From NCBI RefSeq assembly GCF_035762065.1, contig NZ_DASTPW010000029.1, positions 3,496 through 67,495 of the forward strand: DNA of 64,000 nt. The letters run 5' to 3'. Within the stretch, counting starts at the first letter, position 1, and every line of letters starts with the position of its first letter. This DNA comes from Methylibium sp035762065 (GTDB lineage: Bacteria; Pseudomonadota; Gammaproteobacteria; Burkholderiales; Burkholderiaceae_C). The notes beneath the pieces were generated by a model. The model was given only the letters and a program-made list of their open reading frames with translations. It was not told the origin of the DNA and did not search any database. Made by a program: the position numbers and the translations under genes. This document shows, in pieces, positions 36,461 through 46,643 of this stretch.

Positions 36461-37599
36461 GCAAAGGCCTCGTGATGGCGCGCCACGACGGCGCCGTTCG
36501 TCCCGATCAGTTCCATCGCCGCCTGCACGGCCTCGGCGACCTCGACGCCGAGCAGGCAGGCGTGGTGCCCTTGCGGGCAGACGCTCTTCAGGCAGTCGCG
36601 GCACGGCACCTCGCGATGCAGCACCCGCGCGTTGGCCTGCCAGGGCGTGTGCTGCGGATTCGTCAGCGCATAAAGCTCGACCAGCGGCGTGCCCAGCGCC
36701 GCCGCGATGTGCGCCGGCCCGCTGTTGTTCGCGAGCAGCAGCCGCGCCTCGGCGATCAGCGCCGCGAGCTCGCCCAAGCTCAGGTCGTCGAGCACCAGCG
36801 ACGGCAGCCCGCCCAGCGCCGCGCGCGCCGCCTGCAGCAGCGGCGCCTCGCCGGGCCCGCCGGTGAAGACGACGCCGAGGCCGCGCGCGCGCGCGATCTG
36901 CGCTGCCGCCGCCCCGAAGCGCTCGGCCGGCCAGCGGCGCGACGGCGCGCTCGCGCCGGGATGCACGACGACGAAGCCGCCGCGGCCGGGCAAGGCCTGC
37001 GCGACGCGCTCGCACATGCGCCGCCGCACCGCGGGCTCGCAGCGCAGCCGCAGGCGGGTATCGAGCGCATGCATGCCGACCGAGGCGACGAGGTCGAGCT
37101 GCCGGCGCACCTCGTGCCGCAGGCCGGGGCCGACCTCGTCGCGGTCGCGCACCCAGTCGCTCAGCAGCGCATAGGGGTTCTCGCGGCTGTGCGCGAGCCG
37201 CAGCTCGATGCCGGCCATGCGGCAGACCAGCGCCGCCGGCAGCGCGCTTTGCGTGCAGACGGTGAAGATCACCGCCGCGTCGAAGCCGCCGTCGGCCAGC
37301 CGCTCGACGAGGCGGCGCTCGACCACGCCAGGGACCGCCTGCGACGCCGCCTTCACGCCGGCGGCGACCCACGGGGCCTCGACCGCGATGCTCGCGTCGA
37401 TGTCGGGCAGCAGCGGCACCGCCTGGGCGGCGCCGGGCGAGGCGAGCAGCGTGATCTGCGCGGCCGGCAGCCCGGCGCGCAGCGCGGCGATCGCCGGCGT
37501 GGTCATCAGCAGGTCGCCGAGGTTGTCGAGCCGCACCACCAGCAGGCGGCGCACGCGACGCCAGCGGCGGATGCGGTCGAGATCGATGGCTTCGCTCAT
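36457..37599 (-). CDS. glycosyltransferase family 9 (heptosyltransferase-like)
   Basis: 380 residues. GT9 marks: RRLLVVRLDNLGDLLMTTPA, VVVHPGASAPSRRWPAERF, VVFTGGPGEAPLLQAA and LLANNSGPAHIAAALGTP. It has a Cys-rich end (CRDCLKSVCPQGHHACL) like the other GT9 here, possibly a small metal site. It probably adds heptose to the LPS core. Overlaps both neighbours by four bases (ATGA), so it is translationally coupled. Confidence 0.88.
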   Translation of the reverse strand: MSEAIDLDRIRRWRRVRRLLVVRLDNLGDLLMTTPAIAALRAGLPAAQITLLASPGAAQAVPLLPDIDASIAVEAPWVAAGVKAASQAVPGVVERRLVERLADGGFDAAVIFTVCTQSALPAALVCRMAGIELRLAHSRENPYALLSDWVRDRDEVGPGLRHEVRRQLDLVASVGMHALDTRLRLRCEPAVRRRMCERVAQALPGRGGFVVVHPGASAPSRRWPAERFGAAAAQIARARGLGVVFTGGPGEAPLLQAARAALGGLPSLVLDDLSLGELAALIAEARLLLANNSGPAHIAAALGTPLVELYALTNPQHTPWQANARVLHREVPCRDCLKSVCPQGHHACLLGVEVAEAVQAAMELIGTNGAVVARHHEAFA

Positions 37600-38210
37600 C
37601 GCCGCTGCGCGCTGGCTTCGGCGCCGCCGTCGTCCGCGCTGCCGCGGTGGCGCAGGATGTGGCTGGCAGCTTCGAGCAGATCGGCGCAGCGCCGCTCGGG
37701 CGTGCGCAGCGGGCTCATGCGCCAGACCGTTTCGTTGCCGACGTCGAGCAGCAGCGAGCGCGCGCCGGCGCGCCGGCCGGCTTCGACGTCGTCGAGGATG
37801 TCGCCCACCATCCAGGAGGCCGCGAGGTCGAGCCGGTGCGCGACCGCCGCCTGACGCAGCATGCCGGGCGCGGGCTTGCGACACAGGCAGGAGTTCGTCG
37901 GCGTGGCGGGCGCATGCGGGCAGACCATGAAGTCGGTCAGCGTCACGCCGCCTTCCTCGCGGATGCGCGTGCGCAGCGCGTCTTCGAGCACCTGGAACTC
38001 GGCGCGCCGGAAGCGCCCGAGCGCGAGGCCCGGCTGGTTGGTGACGACCACGAGCGCAAAGCCCGCATCGGCCAGCGCGCGCAACGCGGGCAGCGCGCCG
38101 CGGGTGAAGCGCAGCTGGCTCGGATCGACGTTGTAGGGCACGTTCTCGACCAGCGTGCCGTCCTTGTCCAAGAACACCGCGGGGCGCAGCGCCATCGAAG
38201 CGGGCCTCAT
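37596..38210 (-). CDS. HAD-IIIA phosphatase, heptose bisphosphatase-like
   Basis: 204 residues. HAD motif I FLDKDGTLVE, motif II VVVTNQPG, motif III region CRKPAPGML and motif IV MVGDILDDVEAG. The zinc loop CPHAPATPTNSCLC (Cys, His, Cys, Cys) is that of GmhB, which removes the 7-phosphate of D-glycero-D-manno-heptose 1,7-bisphosphate. This fits with two heptosyltransferase-like neighbours. Start 38210 overlaps the upstream stop (ATGA). Confidence 0.85.
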   Translation of the reverse strand: MRPASMALRPAVFLDKDGTLVENVPYNVDPSQLRFTRGALPALRALADAGFALVVVTNQPGLALGRFRRAEFQVLEDALRTRIREEGGVTLTDFMVCPHAPATPTNSCLCRKPAPGMLRQAAVAHRLDLAASWMVGDILDDVEAGRRAGARSLLLDVGNETVWRMSPLRTPERRCADLLEAASHILRHRGSADDGGAEASAQRR

Positions 38211-39547
38211 GTGGACGAGCCGAGCGCGTGCACGCGCTCGAACGCGGCGCCCGGCACGAGATGCAGCGAAGGCAGCGTGCCCAGGCGCGGCTGCGCGTCC
38301 GCGGGCCGGCGCCGCGCAAGCCGCACCCAGCGGAACACCTCGAGCAACTCGCTGGCGACCTGCTCCCAGGTGAAGTTCGCCCGCACCCGCTTGAGCCCGG
38401 CCGCGCCGAGCGTGCGCGCATGCAGCGGGCGGCGCGCGAGCAGGTCGAGCCGCTCGGCCAGCGCCGCGTCGTCCTTCGGCGGGACGAGGTAGCCGGTGCG
38501 GCCGTCGACCACCGAATGCTGGATGCCGCCGACGCGCGAGCCGACCACCGGCGTCGCGCAGGCCATCGCCTCCAGCGGCGTGATGCCGAAGGGCTCGTAC
38601 CAGGGCGTGGTGACGAAGACATCGGCGGCCGAGTACCAGCGCGCGAGATCGTCGCCGCCGCGCGCGCCGACGAAATGCACCCGGTCGCCGGCACCGCATT
38701 CGGCCGCGACGCCGCGCAGCCGCGCGATCTCCGGGTCGCGCTGCTCGTCGGGGCACGGGCCCGAGCCGCCGACGACGTACAGCCGCGGCCGCAGCGCCGC
38801 GTCGAGCCGCGCGACCGCGCGGATCACGTTGTCGATGCCCTTGCGCGCGACCAGCCGGCCGAGCTGCAAGACGATGAAGGCGTCGTTGGGCAGGCCCAGC
38901 GCCGCCCGCGAGGCGCCCTTGCCGAGCGGGCGGAAGCGCTCGGTGTCGACGCCGCAGGGCACGCTGTGGATCTGTCCCGGCGACGCACGGTAGAGCTCCA
39001 CCAGATCCTTCTTGTCCTGCGGGCATTCGGCGATCACCGCGTCGCTGCGCTGGACGAGCCGGTCCTCGATGGCGAGGCGGTCCTCGGGGAAGACGTCGCT
39101 GCCGCCCTGGTGCAGGCGGCGCACGCGGCCCAGCGCGTGGAAGGTCGTCACCAGCGGCAGGCCGAAGCGCCGCTGCAGCCGCATGCCGACCCAGCCCGAC
39201 ATGAAGAAGTTGGCGTGGATCACGTCGTAGCGCCGACTCGCGGCGACCGCGCGCTCGGCCTGGCGTGCGAACTGCGGCATGTGCTCGAGCAACCGCTCCT
39301 TCGCCACGAAGCTCGCCGGCCCCGCGTCGACGTGCAGCACGCGCAGGCCTGGACGCAGATCCACGACCGGCCGCTGCGCCGGCGCATCGCGCCGCGTGAA
39401 CACGTCGACCTGGTGCCCCGCTTGCGCGAGACAGCGGCCGACCTGGGCGACGTAGACGTTCTGGCCGCCGCAGTCGACGCCGCCAGGCTGCGCGAGCGGT
39501 GAAGCGTGCTCGCTGATCATCGCGATACGCAGGTGATCGGAATGCAT
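38207..39547 (-). CDS. glycosyltransferase family 4 (sucrose-phosphate synthase-like)
   Basis: 446 residues, ATG 39547. N-terminal ISEHASPLAQPGGVDCGGQNVYV is typical of the GT4 branch of sucrose-phosphate synthase and MshA-like enzymes. Donor site: LQLGRLVARKGIDNVIRAV and TPWYEPFGITPLEAMACATP. It heads the envelope glycan operon and has a near-perfect sigma-54-type element with a 30-base leader. Confidence 0.88.
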   Translation of the reverse strand: MHSDHLRIAMISEHASPLAQPGGVDCGGQNVYVAQVGRCLAQAGHQVDVFTRRDAPAQRPVVDLRPGLRVLHVDAGPASFVAKERLLEHMPQFARQAERAVAASRRYDVIHANFFMSGWVGMRLQRRFGLPLVTTFHALGRVRRLHQGGSDVFPEDRLAIEDRLVQRSDAVIAECPQDKKDLVELYRASPGQIHSVPCGVDTERFRPLGKGASRAALGLPNDAFIVLQLGRLVARKGIDNVIRAVARLDAALRPRLYVVGGSGPCPDEQRDPEIARLRGVAAECGAGDRVHFVGARGGDDLARWYSAADVFVTTPWYEPFGITPLEAMACATPVVGSRVGGIQHSVVDGRTGYLVPPKDDAALAERLDLLARRPLHARTLGAAGLKRVRANFTWEQVASELLEVFRWVRLARRRPADAQPRLGTLPSLHLVPGAAFERVHALGSST

Positions 39548-39587
39548 GGTGTTTTCGCGGAGGGTGAGAAGCGGTTCGCGCCTTAAC

Positions 39588-39602
39588 GGCAATCACCGTG
39601 CC
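39588..39602 (-). promoter_or_regulatory. sigma-54-type -24/-12 element for the envelope glycan operon
   Basis: Minus strand GGCACGGTGATTGCC, close to classical sigma-54 consensus. Predicted +1 is 39577. It could serve seven genes down to 31373. Confidence 0.8.
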
Positions 39603-39653
39603 GAAGCGCTTCTCGGGCGCTTCATCGACCGCCGCGCCCCGCCCGCGCGAACC

Positions 39654-39935
39654 TCACCCGACCGAGCTGCCCGAAATGCCGGGCTTGCGATCGCTCGTCG
39701 AGGCCTCCGGCTCCTGCAGCGCGTCGTTCTGCACGCCGGGCGCGAGCAGGTCGTCGGTGCGGGCGGTCTTCAGCGCCGTGTTGGCAGCCGGCACGTTGCC
39801 GCCCTCGCCTTCCCAGCGCTGCAGCGGCTCGGCCTTCGTGCCTCGCGGGGCTTGCAGCTGGCGCTGCCGGCGCAGGCTCGAATAGACGCTGAAGCCGACG
39901 AGGCCCAACGCGGCGGTGGTGATCAGGGATTTCAT
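39654..39935 (-). CDS. small single-span membrane hypothetical protein
   Basis: 93 residues behind AGGAGAAG. One N-terminal hydrophobic segment (LITTAALGLVGFSVYSSLRR) followed by a polar tail rich in Thr, Asp, Ala and Gln. It could be a membrane anchor with a cytosolic or periplasmic tail. No domain recognised. A strong sigma-54-type element precedes it. Confidence 0.75.
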   Translation of the reverse strand: MKSLITTAALGLVGFSVYSSLRRQRQLQAPRGTKAEPLQRWEGEGGNVPAANTALKTARTDDLLAPGVQNDALQEPEASTSDRKPGISGSSVG

Positions 39936-39990
39936 GGCGCTTCTCCTGTGAGAGGCACCGGTCTCGGACGCCGATGCCGCAAGGCGGTTC

Positions 39991-40005
39991 GGCAAGCGTC
40001 ATGCC
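39991..40005 (-). promoter_or_regulatory. sigma-54-type -24/-12 element for the 93-residue protein
   Basis: Minus strand GGCATGACGCTTGCC. Predicted +1 is 39980, 45 bases before ATG 39935. Confidence 0.75.
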
Positions 40006-40031
40006 GCGCGGAGCGCGAGCGCTTCAGCGCT

Positions 40032-40517
40032 TCAGCGCTTGATCGCGCTGATCTGCCCGTCGGGCTCCATGTAGGCCTCCTTGACCACTTCGAGGCGCTC
40101 GATGCCCTGCTCGCGCAGCTTGAACACCAGATCCTCTCGGGTCATCAGCTCGCGGCGCATGTTCGCTTCGACGAAGCGGCCGCGTCGCACCAGCAGCAGC
40201 GGCTGGGGCGCGGTGAAGCGGCGCAGCGGCGGGAAGCGCCAGCTCGCCCAGTCGACGAGCAGGTTCCAGCCGGCGAGCGTGGCGACCAGCAGGAAGCCTT
40301 CGGCGATCGTCTCGTACTGGCCGCCCATCGCGTTCTGCGAGGCGTCGGCGATCAGCACGATGAGCAGCACATCGGCGATGCCGAGGCCGCTCACATCGCG
40401 CCGGAGCACAACGCGGAACAGGCCGAACAGGAACCAGTAGACGGCCGTGCCGCGCAACACCAGTTCGAGCGGCGAGGTCCTGAACTCGAACAGCTGGGCG
40501 ACGTCGTGGGCCGTCAT
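40032..40517 (-). CDS. DUF421 membrane protein (YetF-like)
   Basis: 161 residues, ATG 40517 behind GGAG. Three membrane helices (about 22-40, 50-67, 75-92) and a C-terminal DUF421 domain with RREL(M)TREDL and the RRGRFVEANMRRE stretch. Members resemble B. subtilis YetF and YcaP, of unknown function. Third gene of a probable operon with the GlsB and ElaB-like genes. Confidence 0.87.
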   Translation of the reverse strand: MTAHDVAQLFEFRTSPLELVLRGTAVYWFLFGLFRVVLRRDVSGLGIADVLLIVLIADASQNAMGGQYETIAEGFLLVATLAGWNLLVDWASWRFPPLRRFTAPQPLLLVRRGRFVEANMRRELMTREDLVFKLREQGIERLEVVKEAYMEPDGQISAIKR

Positions 40518-40544
40518 CGGCGGCTCCACGCGCGCCCGGCCCGA

Positions 40545-40940
40545 TCAGTTGCTGCGGCCCATCCGGCCGAACACCATGCCGGCAACGAAGGCACAGGCGA
40601 CCCAGGTCAAGGGATGCTGGCGCACCGAGGCGCGCGAATCCTCGGCCCAGCGTTCCTGGGCGGCGCCGAGCTGGTCGGCCCGCCGGCTGAGTTCGCCGCC
40701 GGCCTGATCGGCGCTGCTGCGCAGCCGATCGACCGCGGGCGCGACGCGCTCGAAGGTGCGATCGACCAGCGCATGCGCGCCGCTGGCCACGCGCTCGGCA
40801 AGCCGGCGCAGATCCGCGCTGCGGCGGCCGGGCTCGGCCGAACCGTCGCCGTTGCCTGCAGAAAGCCCCGCGGCGCCGGACGACTCGCCAGCGGTAGGGA
40901 ACGGCGGGACGGAGGATGAGGAGGAGGGAAAGGTGGCCAT
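40545..40940 (-). CDS. DUF883/ElaB-like protein
   Basis: 131 residues. A disordered Ser/Gly-rich N-terminus, an amphipathic helical centre (LRRLAERVASGAHALVDRTF and RLRSSADQAGGELSRRADQL), and a C-terminal membrane segment with HPLTWVACAFVAGMVFGRM. This pattern is that of ElaB/YqjD membrane-anchored proteins, which bind ribosomes in stationary phase in E. coli. 43 bases separate it from the GlsB-like gene. Confidence 0.75.
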   Translation of the reverse strand: MATFPSSSSSVPPFPTAGESSGAAGLSAGNGDGSAEPGRRSADLRRLAERVASGAHALVDRTFERVAPAVDRLRSSADQAGGELSRRADQLGAAQERWAEDSRASVRQHPLTWVACAFVAGMVFGRMGRSN

Positions 40941-40983
40941 GTCAGCGTCCGGGAAAGTGAGAGGAAGAAGACGGCAGAAGCGA

Positions 40984-41256
40984 CTAGCGCGCCGTGCCGC
41001 GCCGCAGCAGGTTGACGATCGCCAGCAGGATCACCGCGCCGAGGAAGGACACGAGCAACGCGCCGATGCTGAAGGCGCCCTGGTTGATGGTCGGCAGGCC
41101 GAGCAGCGGCGAGATCAGCCAACCGCCGAGCGCGGCACCGACGATGCCGACCACGACGTTGAGGATCACGCCCTGTTGGGCATCGGTGCGCATCACCTTG
41201 CTGGCGGCCCAGCCCAGCAAACCACCGACCACGAGCCACACGAGAAGATTGACCAT
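40984..41256 (-). CDS. GlsB/YeaQ/YmgE family stress membrane protein
   Basis: 90 residues, ATG 41256 behind GAGG. Three membrane helices with family motifs VVGGLLGWAASKVMRTDAQQG, NVVVGIVGAALGGWL and FLGAVILLAIVNLLRR. Members are transglycosylase-associated proteins induced in general stress. First gene of a GlsB, ElaB-like, DUF421 operon under a strong sigma-54-type element. Confidence 0.92.
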   Translation of the reverse strand: MVNLLVWLVVGGLLGWAASKVMRTDAQQGVILNVVVGIVGAALGGWLISPLLGLPTINQGAFSIGALLVSFLGAVILLAIVNLLRRGTAR

Positions 41257-41296
41257 GACGGGCCTCGAAAAAGTAGTGACGGAGTGCATCACCAGG

Positions 41297-41311
41297 GGCA
41301 ACGGCTGTGCC
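41297..41311 (-). promoter_or_regulatory. sigma-54-type -24/-12 element for the GlsB operon
   Basis: Minus strand GGCACAGCCGTTGCC. Predicted +1 is 41286, 30 bases before ATG 41256. The rest of the 279-base gap to the activator gene shows no clear element. Confidence 0.8.
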
Positions 41312-41535
41312 CAGAAAAGACAGCGTCGCAAGCGTCGCTCAGGCCTTGTCCTACAAGCCGGTGGCGTCCGGTCGATTAATGTGAGGTTCGAAGACGGCGG
41401 CGTCTTACATTGCTACGGCAATCGCTACGTGCGTCGCGGCTTCTTACCTCGCGTCGCCGCCCCGTTGCCACCGTCGCCTCGCCGGCGCCAACTTCGCCGC
41501 CGGTGGCCCACCGAACACGACCCAATTCCCGCCCC

Positions 41536-42969
<1,434 letters not shown>

Positions 42970-43011
42970 GCGGCGACGGGCCGCGCGCCCTCGCGCGCGA
43001 CCGCACCGGCT

Positions 43012-45720
43012 TCAGTCCTCGCGCACCGCCGGCTCGGCCACCGCGGCGGGCGCTTGCTCGATGCCCTCGAGCAGCGCATCGAGCGCGGCCGGGTCGACCG
43101 GCTTGACCCAGTGCTCGTCGAAGCCGGCGGCGATCGAGGCCGCCTGGTCGCGCTCCTGCCCCCAGCCGCTGACGGCCACGAGCCGCATCGCGCGCCCCCA
43201 CGGCTCGGTGCGCAGCCGGCGAGCGAGGTCGTGACCGTCGAGGCCGGGCATGCCGATGTCGAGCAGCGCGAGCTGCGGCCGGAAGGTCTCGGCGCGCTGC
43301 AGCGCGTCGAGGCCGTCGTGCGCGACGCGCGTGTCGTGGCCGCGCAGCCGCACGATGGTGTTCAGGCTGTCGGCGGCGTCGATGTTGTCGTCCGCGATGA
43401 GCACGCGCAGCGCGGTGCGCGTGTGCCCGCGCGCGTCGGTCGTCACGATGCGCGGAGGTGCCAGCGCGCCCTCGCCGACCGGCGCGGCCAGCGGCAGGCG
43501 CACGACGAAGCGGCTGCCCTGCCCCGGCCCGCGGCTCGAGGCTTCGAGCTCGCCGCCGTGCATCAGCACCAGCTTGCGCGCGATCGCCAGGCCGATGCCG
43601 AGGCCGCCGCGGCTGCGGTCGAGCGTGCGGTCGACCTGCGTGAACATCTCGAAGACGCGCGGCAGCATGTCGGCGGCGATGCCGCGGCCGTCGTCCTCGA
43701 CGCTGATGCGCGCCCATTCGCCGTCGGGTTCCAGGCTCACCCGCACCCGGCCCTGCTGCGGCGTGTACTTCGCGGCGTTGTTCAGCAGGTTGGCGACGAC
43801 CTGGCAGACGCGCGTGACGTCCGCATCGATGAACAGCGGCTCGGGCGGCAGCGAGATGGTGAGCCGGTGGCCGGCGGCCTGGATCAGCGGCTGGCTGGTC
43901 TCGACCGCCTCGCGCACCGCGTCCGCCGCGTCGATGCGGTGGCGCTGCAGCTCCAGCTTGCCGCCGCTGACGCGGGCGACATCGAGCAGGTCGTCGATCA
44001 GCCGGACCATGTGCGCGATCTGCCGCTCCATGATCGACAGCGGTTTCTCGACCGCGGCGTTCGCGCCGGACAGCACACGCAGCAGGTGCACGCCGTTGCG
44101 CAGCGGCGCGAGCGGGTTGCGCAGCTCGTGCGCCAGCGTGGCGATGAACTCGTCCTTGCGGCGGTCGGCCTCGGCCAGTGCGTCCTCGGCCTGCTTGCGC
44201 TCGGTGATGTCCTCCGCCATGTAGCAGTAGCGCGCCGCCGCGTCGGTGCCGGGATCGACCGCGCAAACCGTCGCGCGGTACCGCATCGTCTGGCCCTGCA
44301 TCGCCTGCGAGTACTCGAAGACCAGCGGCACGCCGAGCGTGGCGCTGCGCTGGTAGTGCGTGCGCCACAGCGCGATCATCTCGGGCGTCGCCCCCAGCTC
44401 GCTGGCGCGTCGGTTCTCGGTGGCGCCGGGCGGCACGCCGAAGATGCGGCAACTCACGGGGTTGTCGTGCAGATGCAGGATGTCGCCGTCGTCGGTCAGC
44501 GAAACCACGCCGAGCCCCGCCGGCGCGTTGTCGAAGAAGGCGCGCAGCGTCGCGTCGGTGCGGCGCAGCGAGGCCTCGATCTGCACGCGGTCGGTGATGT
44601 CGGCGAACAGCAGCAGGCTGCCGGTGACGCGGCCGGAGGTGTCGGCCAGGGGCGCGGCCGACATCCGCACCTCGACGCTGCGGCCGTCGGCGCGCGCCAG
44701 CGAGGCCTGCGCGTCGCTGAGCACCACGCCGCGGCGCACCTGCTCGATCTGCTCCGCGAAGGCGGCCTCCGCCTCGGGCGGCACGACCGCCAGCGGCCGA
44801 TCGACCGCCTCGCTGGCCGAAAGCCCGAAGAGCCGTTCGGCCGCGCCGTTCCACAGCCGCACGACCGCCGGTTCGTGGTCGAGCACGACCACGCCGAGCG
44901 GCGAGGACTGCACCACCACGTACAGCGCCTCGTGCGCCTGCAGCAGCCGCCGCTCCGATTCGCGCAAGGCGCCGACGTCGCGGAACACCCGCACCGCGCC
45001 GACGCGGCGGCCGCCCTCGTCAAAGATCGGCGCGACCGAAGCCTCGATCGCGACCGCGGCCGCCTCGCCTTCGCGCCGGCGCAGCCGCCCGCTCTGCGGC
45101 GGCTGCGGCCCGGGCGACGCCGGCGCGGCGACGTGGTCGAACTCGACGTCGAAGACCTCGCCCAGCGGCCGGCCGATCGACTGCGCGACGCTCCAGCCGG
45201 TCAGCCGCGAGGCTTCGGCGTTGGTCGAGACGATGCGGTCCTCGGCGTCGCTGACCAGCACGCCGTCGGGGATCGAGGCCAGCGTGATCGCGAGCCGGCG
45301 GCGTTCGGTCTCGCAGGCTTCCTCGGCGGCGCGCCGCTGCTCGACTTCGCGCACCAGCCGCCGCCGCGCGCGGTGCAGCGCGTGGCCGAACAGCACGATC
45401 AGCCCGGCCGAGAAGGCGTAGCCGCCCGCCGCCGCCAGTTCCAGCGGGCCCCAGCCCTGCGCGAACCAGCTGTCCGGCATGAACCACTGCCGCGCGGCGA
45501 TGAAGCCGAGCAGCGCCACCGCCACCGCCGGCAGCGCGCCGGCGACCCACACCGCGACCGCGACGGCGCCGTACAGCGTCACCAGCGGCATGCGATCGCC
45601 GAGCATCGGCTGCAAGGCCCAGCGCAGCAGCAAGGCCAGGCCGAGCGCGAGCGCGGCCCAGGCCCAGCGGCGCGGGCCGATGTCGGCAGGCGAAGTCGAA
45701 GGCGACGGCATCGTCGGCAT
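43012..45720 (-). CDS. DUF4118 membrane hybrid sensor histidine kinase
   Basis: 902 residues from ATG 45720. Four N-terminal membrane helices of the DUF4118/KdpD-like sensor type (about 17-110), three PAS domains (about 135-500), HisKA with DEFIATLAHELRNPLAPL, HATPase (NNAAKYTPQQG, GLGIGLAIARK) and a C-terminal receiver with LALLDIGMPG and VKPVDP. It could feed phosphate to the convergent sigma-54 activator at 41536, but adjacency is the only evidence. Confidence 0.92.
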   Translation of the reverse strand: MPTMPSPSTSPADIGPRRWAWAALALGLALLLRWALQPMLGDRMPLVTLYGAVAVAVWVAGALPAVAVALLGFIAARQWFMPDSWFAQGWGPLELAAAGGYAFSAGLIVLFGHALHRARRRLVREVEQRRAAEEACETERRRLAITLASIPDGVLVSDAEDRIVSTNAEASRLTGWSVAQSIGRPLGEVFDVEFDHVAAPASPGPQPPQSGRLRRREGEAAAVAIEASVAPIFDEGGRRVGAVRVFRDVGALRESERRLLQAHEALYVVVQSSPLGVVVLDHEPAVVRLWNGAAERLFGLSASEAVDRPLAVVPPEAEAAFAEQIEQVRRGVVLSDAQASLARADGRSVEVRMSAAPLADTSGRVTGSLLLFADITDRVQIEASLRRTDATLRAFFDNAPAGLGVVSLTDDGDILHLHDNPVSCRIFGVPPGATENRRASELGATPEMIALWRTHYQRSATLGVPLVFEYSQAMQGQTMRYRATVCAVDPGTDAAARYCYMAEDITERKQAEDALAEADRRKDEFIATLAHELRNPLAPLRNGVHLLRVLSGANAAVEKPLSIMERQIAHMVRLIDDLLDVARVSGGKLELQRHRIDAADAVREAVETSQPLIQAAGHRLTISLPPEPLFIDADVTRVCQVVANLLNNAAKYTPQQGRVRVSLEPDGEWARISVEDDGRGIAADMLPRVFEMFTQVDRTLDRSRGGLGIGLAIARKLVLMHGGELEASSRGPGQGSRFVVRLPLAAPVGEGALAPPRIVTTDARGHTRTALRVLIADDNIDAADSLNTIVRLRGHDTRVAHDGLDALQRAETFRPQLALLDIGMPGLDGHDLARRLRTEPWGRAMRLVAVSGWGQERDQAASIAAGFDEHWVKPVDPAALDALLEGIEQAPAAVAEPAVRED

Positions 45721-45726
45721 GGTCAC

Positions 45727-45774
45727 ACAGCCCCGCCGGCGAATGCGGGGGGCGCCCGCCGCGTTCGGGGCTGT
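45727..45774. other. long imperfect palindrome upstream of the DUF4118 kinase
   Basis: Outer arms ACAGCCCC and GGGGCTGT enclose further paired blocks (CGCCGGCG, GAATGCGG against CCGCGTTC). It lies between the SDR stop and the kinase start. There is no T-tract, so it may be a Rho-assisted end, a leader hairpin or a dyad binding site. Confidence 0.45.
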
Positions 45775-45816
45775 CGGTCTCGAGGGTTCAGGGCAGAGGG
45801 ATCGGCAGGGCTCCGG

Positions 45817-46611
45817 TCAGGGCCAGGAGGTCTCGCGCATGGGCAGCACCATCAGCTCGGGGATCACCGTCTCCTCGGGCTGCGTGAGCACGAAGAGCAC
45901 GCTGCGCGCGACGTGCGCAGGGTCCTGCAGCACGCCGGGGTCGATGTCGGGGAAGCGGTCGAGCAGGAACGGGGTGCGCATGCCGCCGGCCACCACCGCG
46001 CAGACCTTGATGCCCTGCGGCCGCAGTTCCGCGTGCAGGGCGTGCGAGAGCCCCAGCAGCCCCCATTTCGTCGCGTGGTAGGCGCTGGCGTTGGGCCAGG
46101 CGCGCTTGGAGGCGGTCGAGGCGATGTTGACGATGTGCCCGCGCACGCCGCCCGCGCCGCCCTGCGCGAGCATCCGCTGCGCCGCGTGCTTGGCGACGAA
46201 GAAGGGCCCGCTCAGGTTCGTGCGCACGATGCGGTCCCAATCCACCGCCTGCAGCTCGCCGATCGGCGCGGTGACGTCGACCGCCGCGTTGTTGATCACC
46301 GCGTCGAGCGAGCCGCAGACCTCGGCGACCTCGGCCACCAGCTTCTGCACCGCCATTTCGTGGCCGACGTCGACCGCGAAGGCGCGCGCCTCGACGCCGG
46401 TGTCGCGCAACGCGGCCGCGGCGGCTTCGGCGCCGTCGAGCATCAGGTCGGCCACCGCGATGCGCGCGCCGGCCGCGCCGAGCGCCTTGCCGATCTCGGC
46501 GCCCAGCCCGCGCGCGCCGCCGGTGACGAGCACCGTGCGTCCGGCGAGCGGGCCCTGCGGGCCGGCCCCGGCGGCCGGGGGTTGCACGAGGCTGGCGAGC
46601 TTGTCGGTCAT
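45817..46611 (-). CDS. SDR family oxidoreductase
   Basis: 264 residues behind AAGGAAG. TVLVTGGARGLGAEIGKAL cofactor loop, INNAAVD, IASTAS with catalytic Ser, and YHATKWGLLGL (YxxxK). Closest in pattern to 3-ketoacyl-ACP or hydroxysteroid-type reductases; substrate unknown. It follows the HbpS-like gene by 32 bases and is likely in one operon with it. Confidence 0.88.
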   Translation of the reverse strand: MTDKLASLVQPPAAGAGPQGPLAGRTVLVTGGARGLGAEIGKALGAAGARIAVADLMLDGAEAAAAALRDTGVEARAFAVDVGHEMAVQKLVAEVAEVCGSLDAVINNAAVDVTAPIGELQAVDWDRIVRTNLSGPFFVAKHAAQRMLAQGGAGGVRGHIVNIASTASKRAWPNASAYHATKWGLLGLSHALHAELRPQGIKVCAVVAGGMRTPFLLDRFPDIDPGVLQDPAHVARSVLFVLTQPEETVIPELMVLPMRETSWP

Positions 46612-46643
46612 GGGTCTTCCTTGGAGGTCGTCGATCGGTGGGT

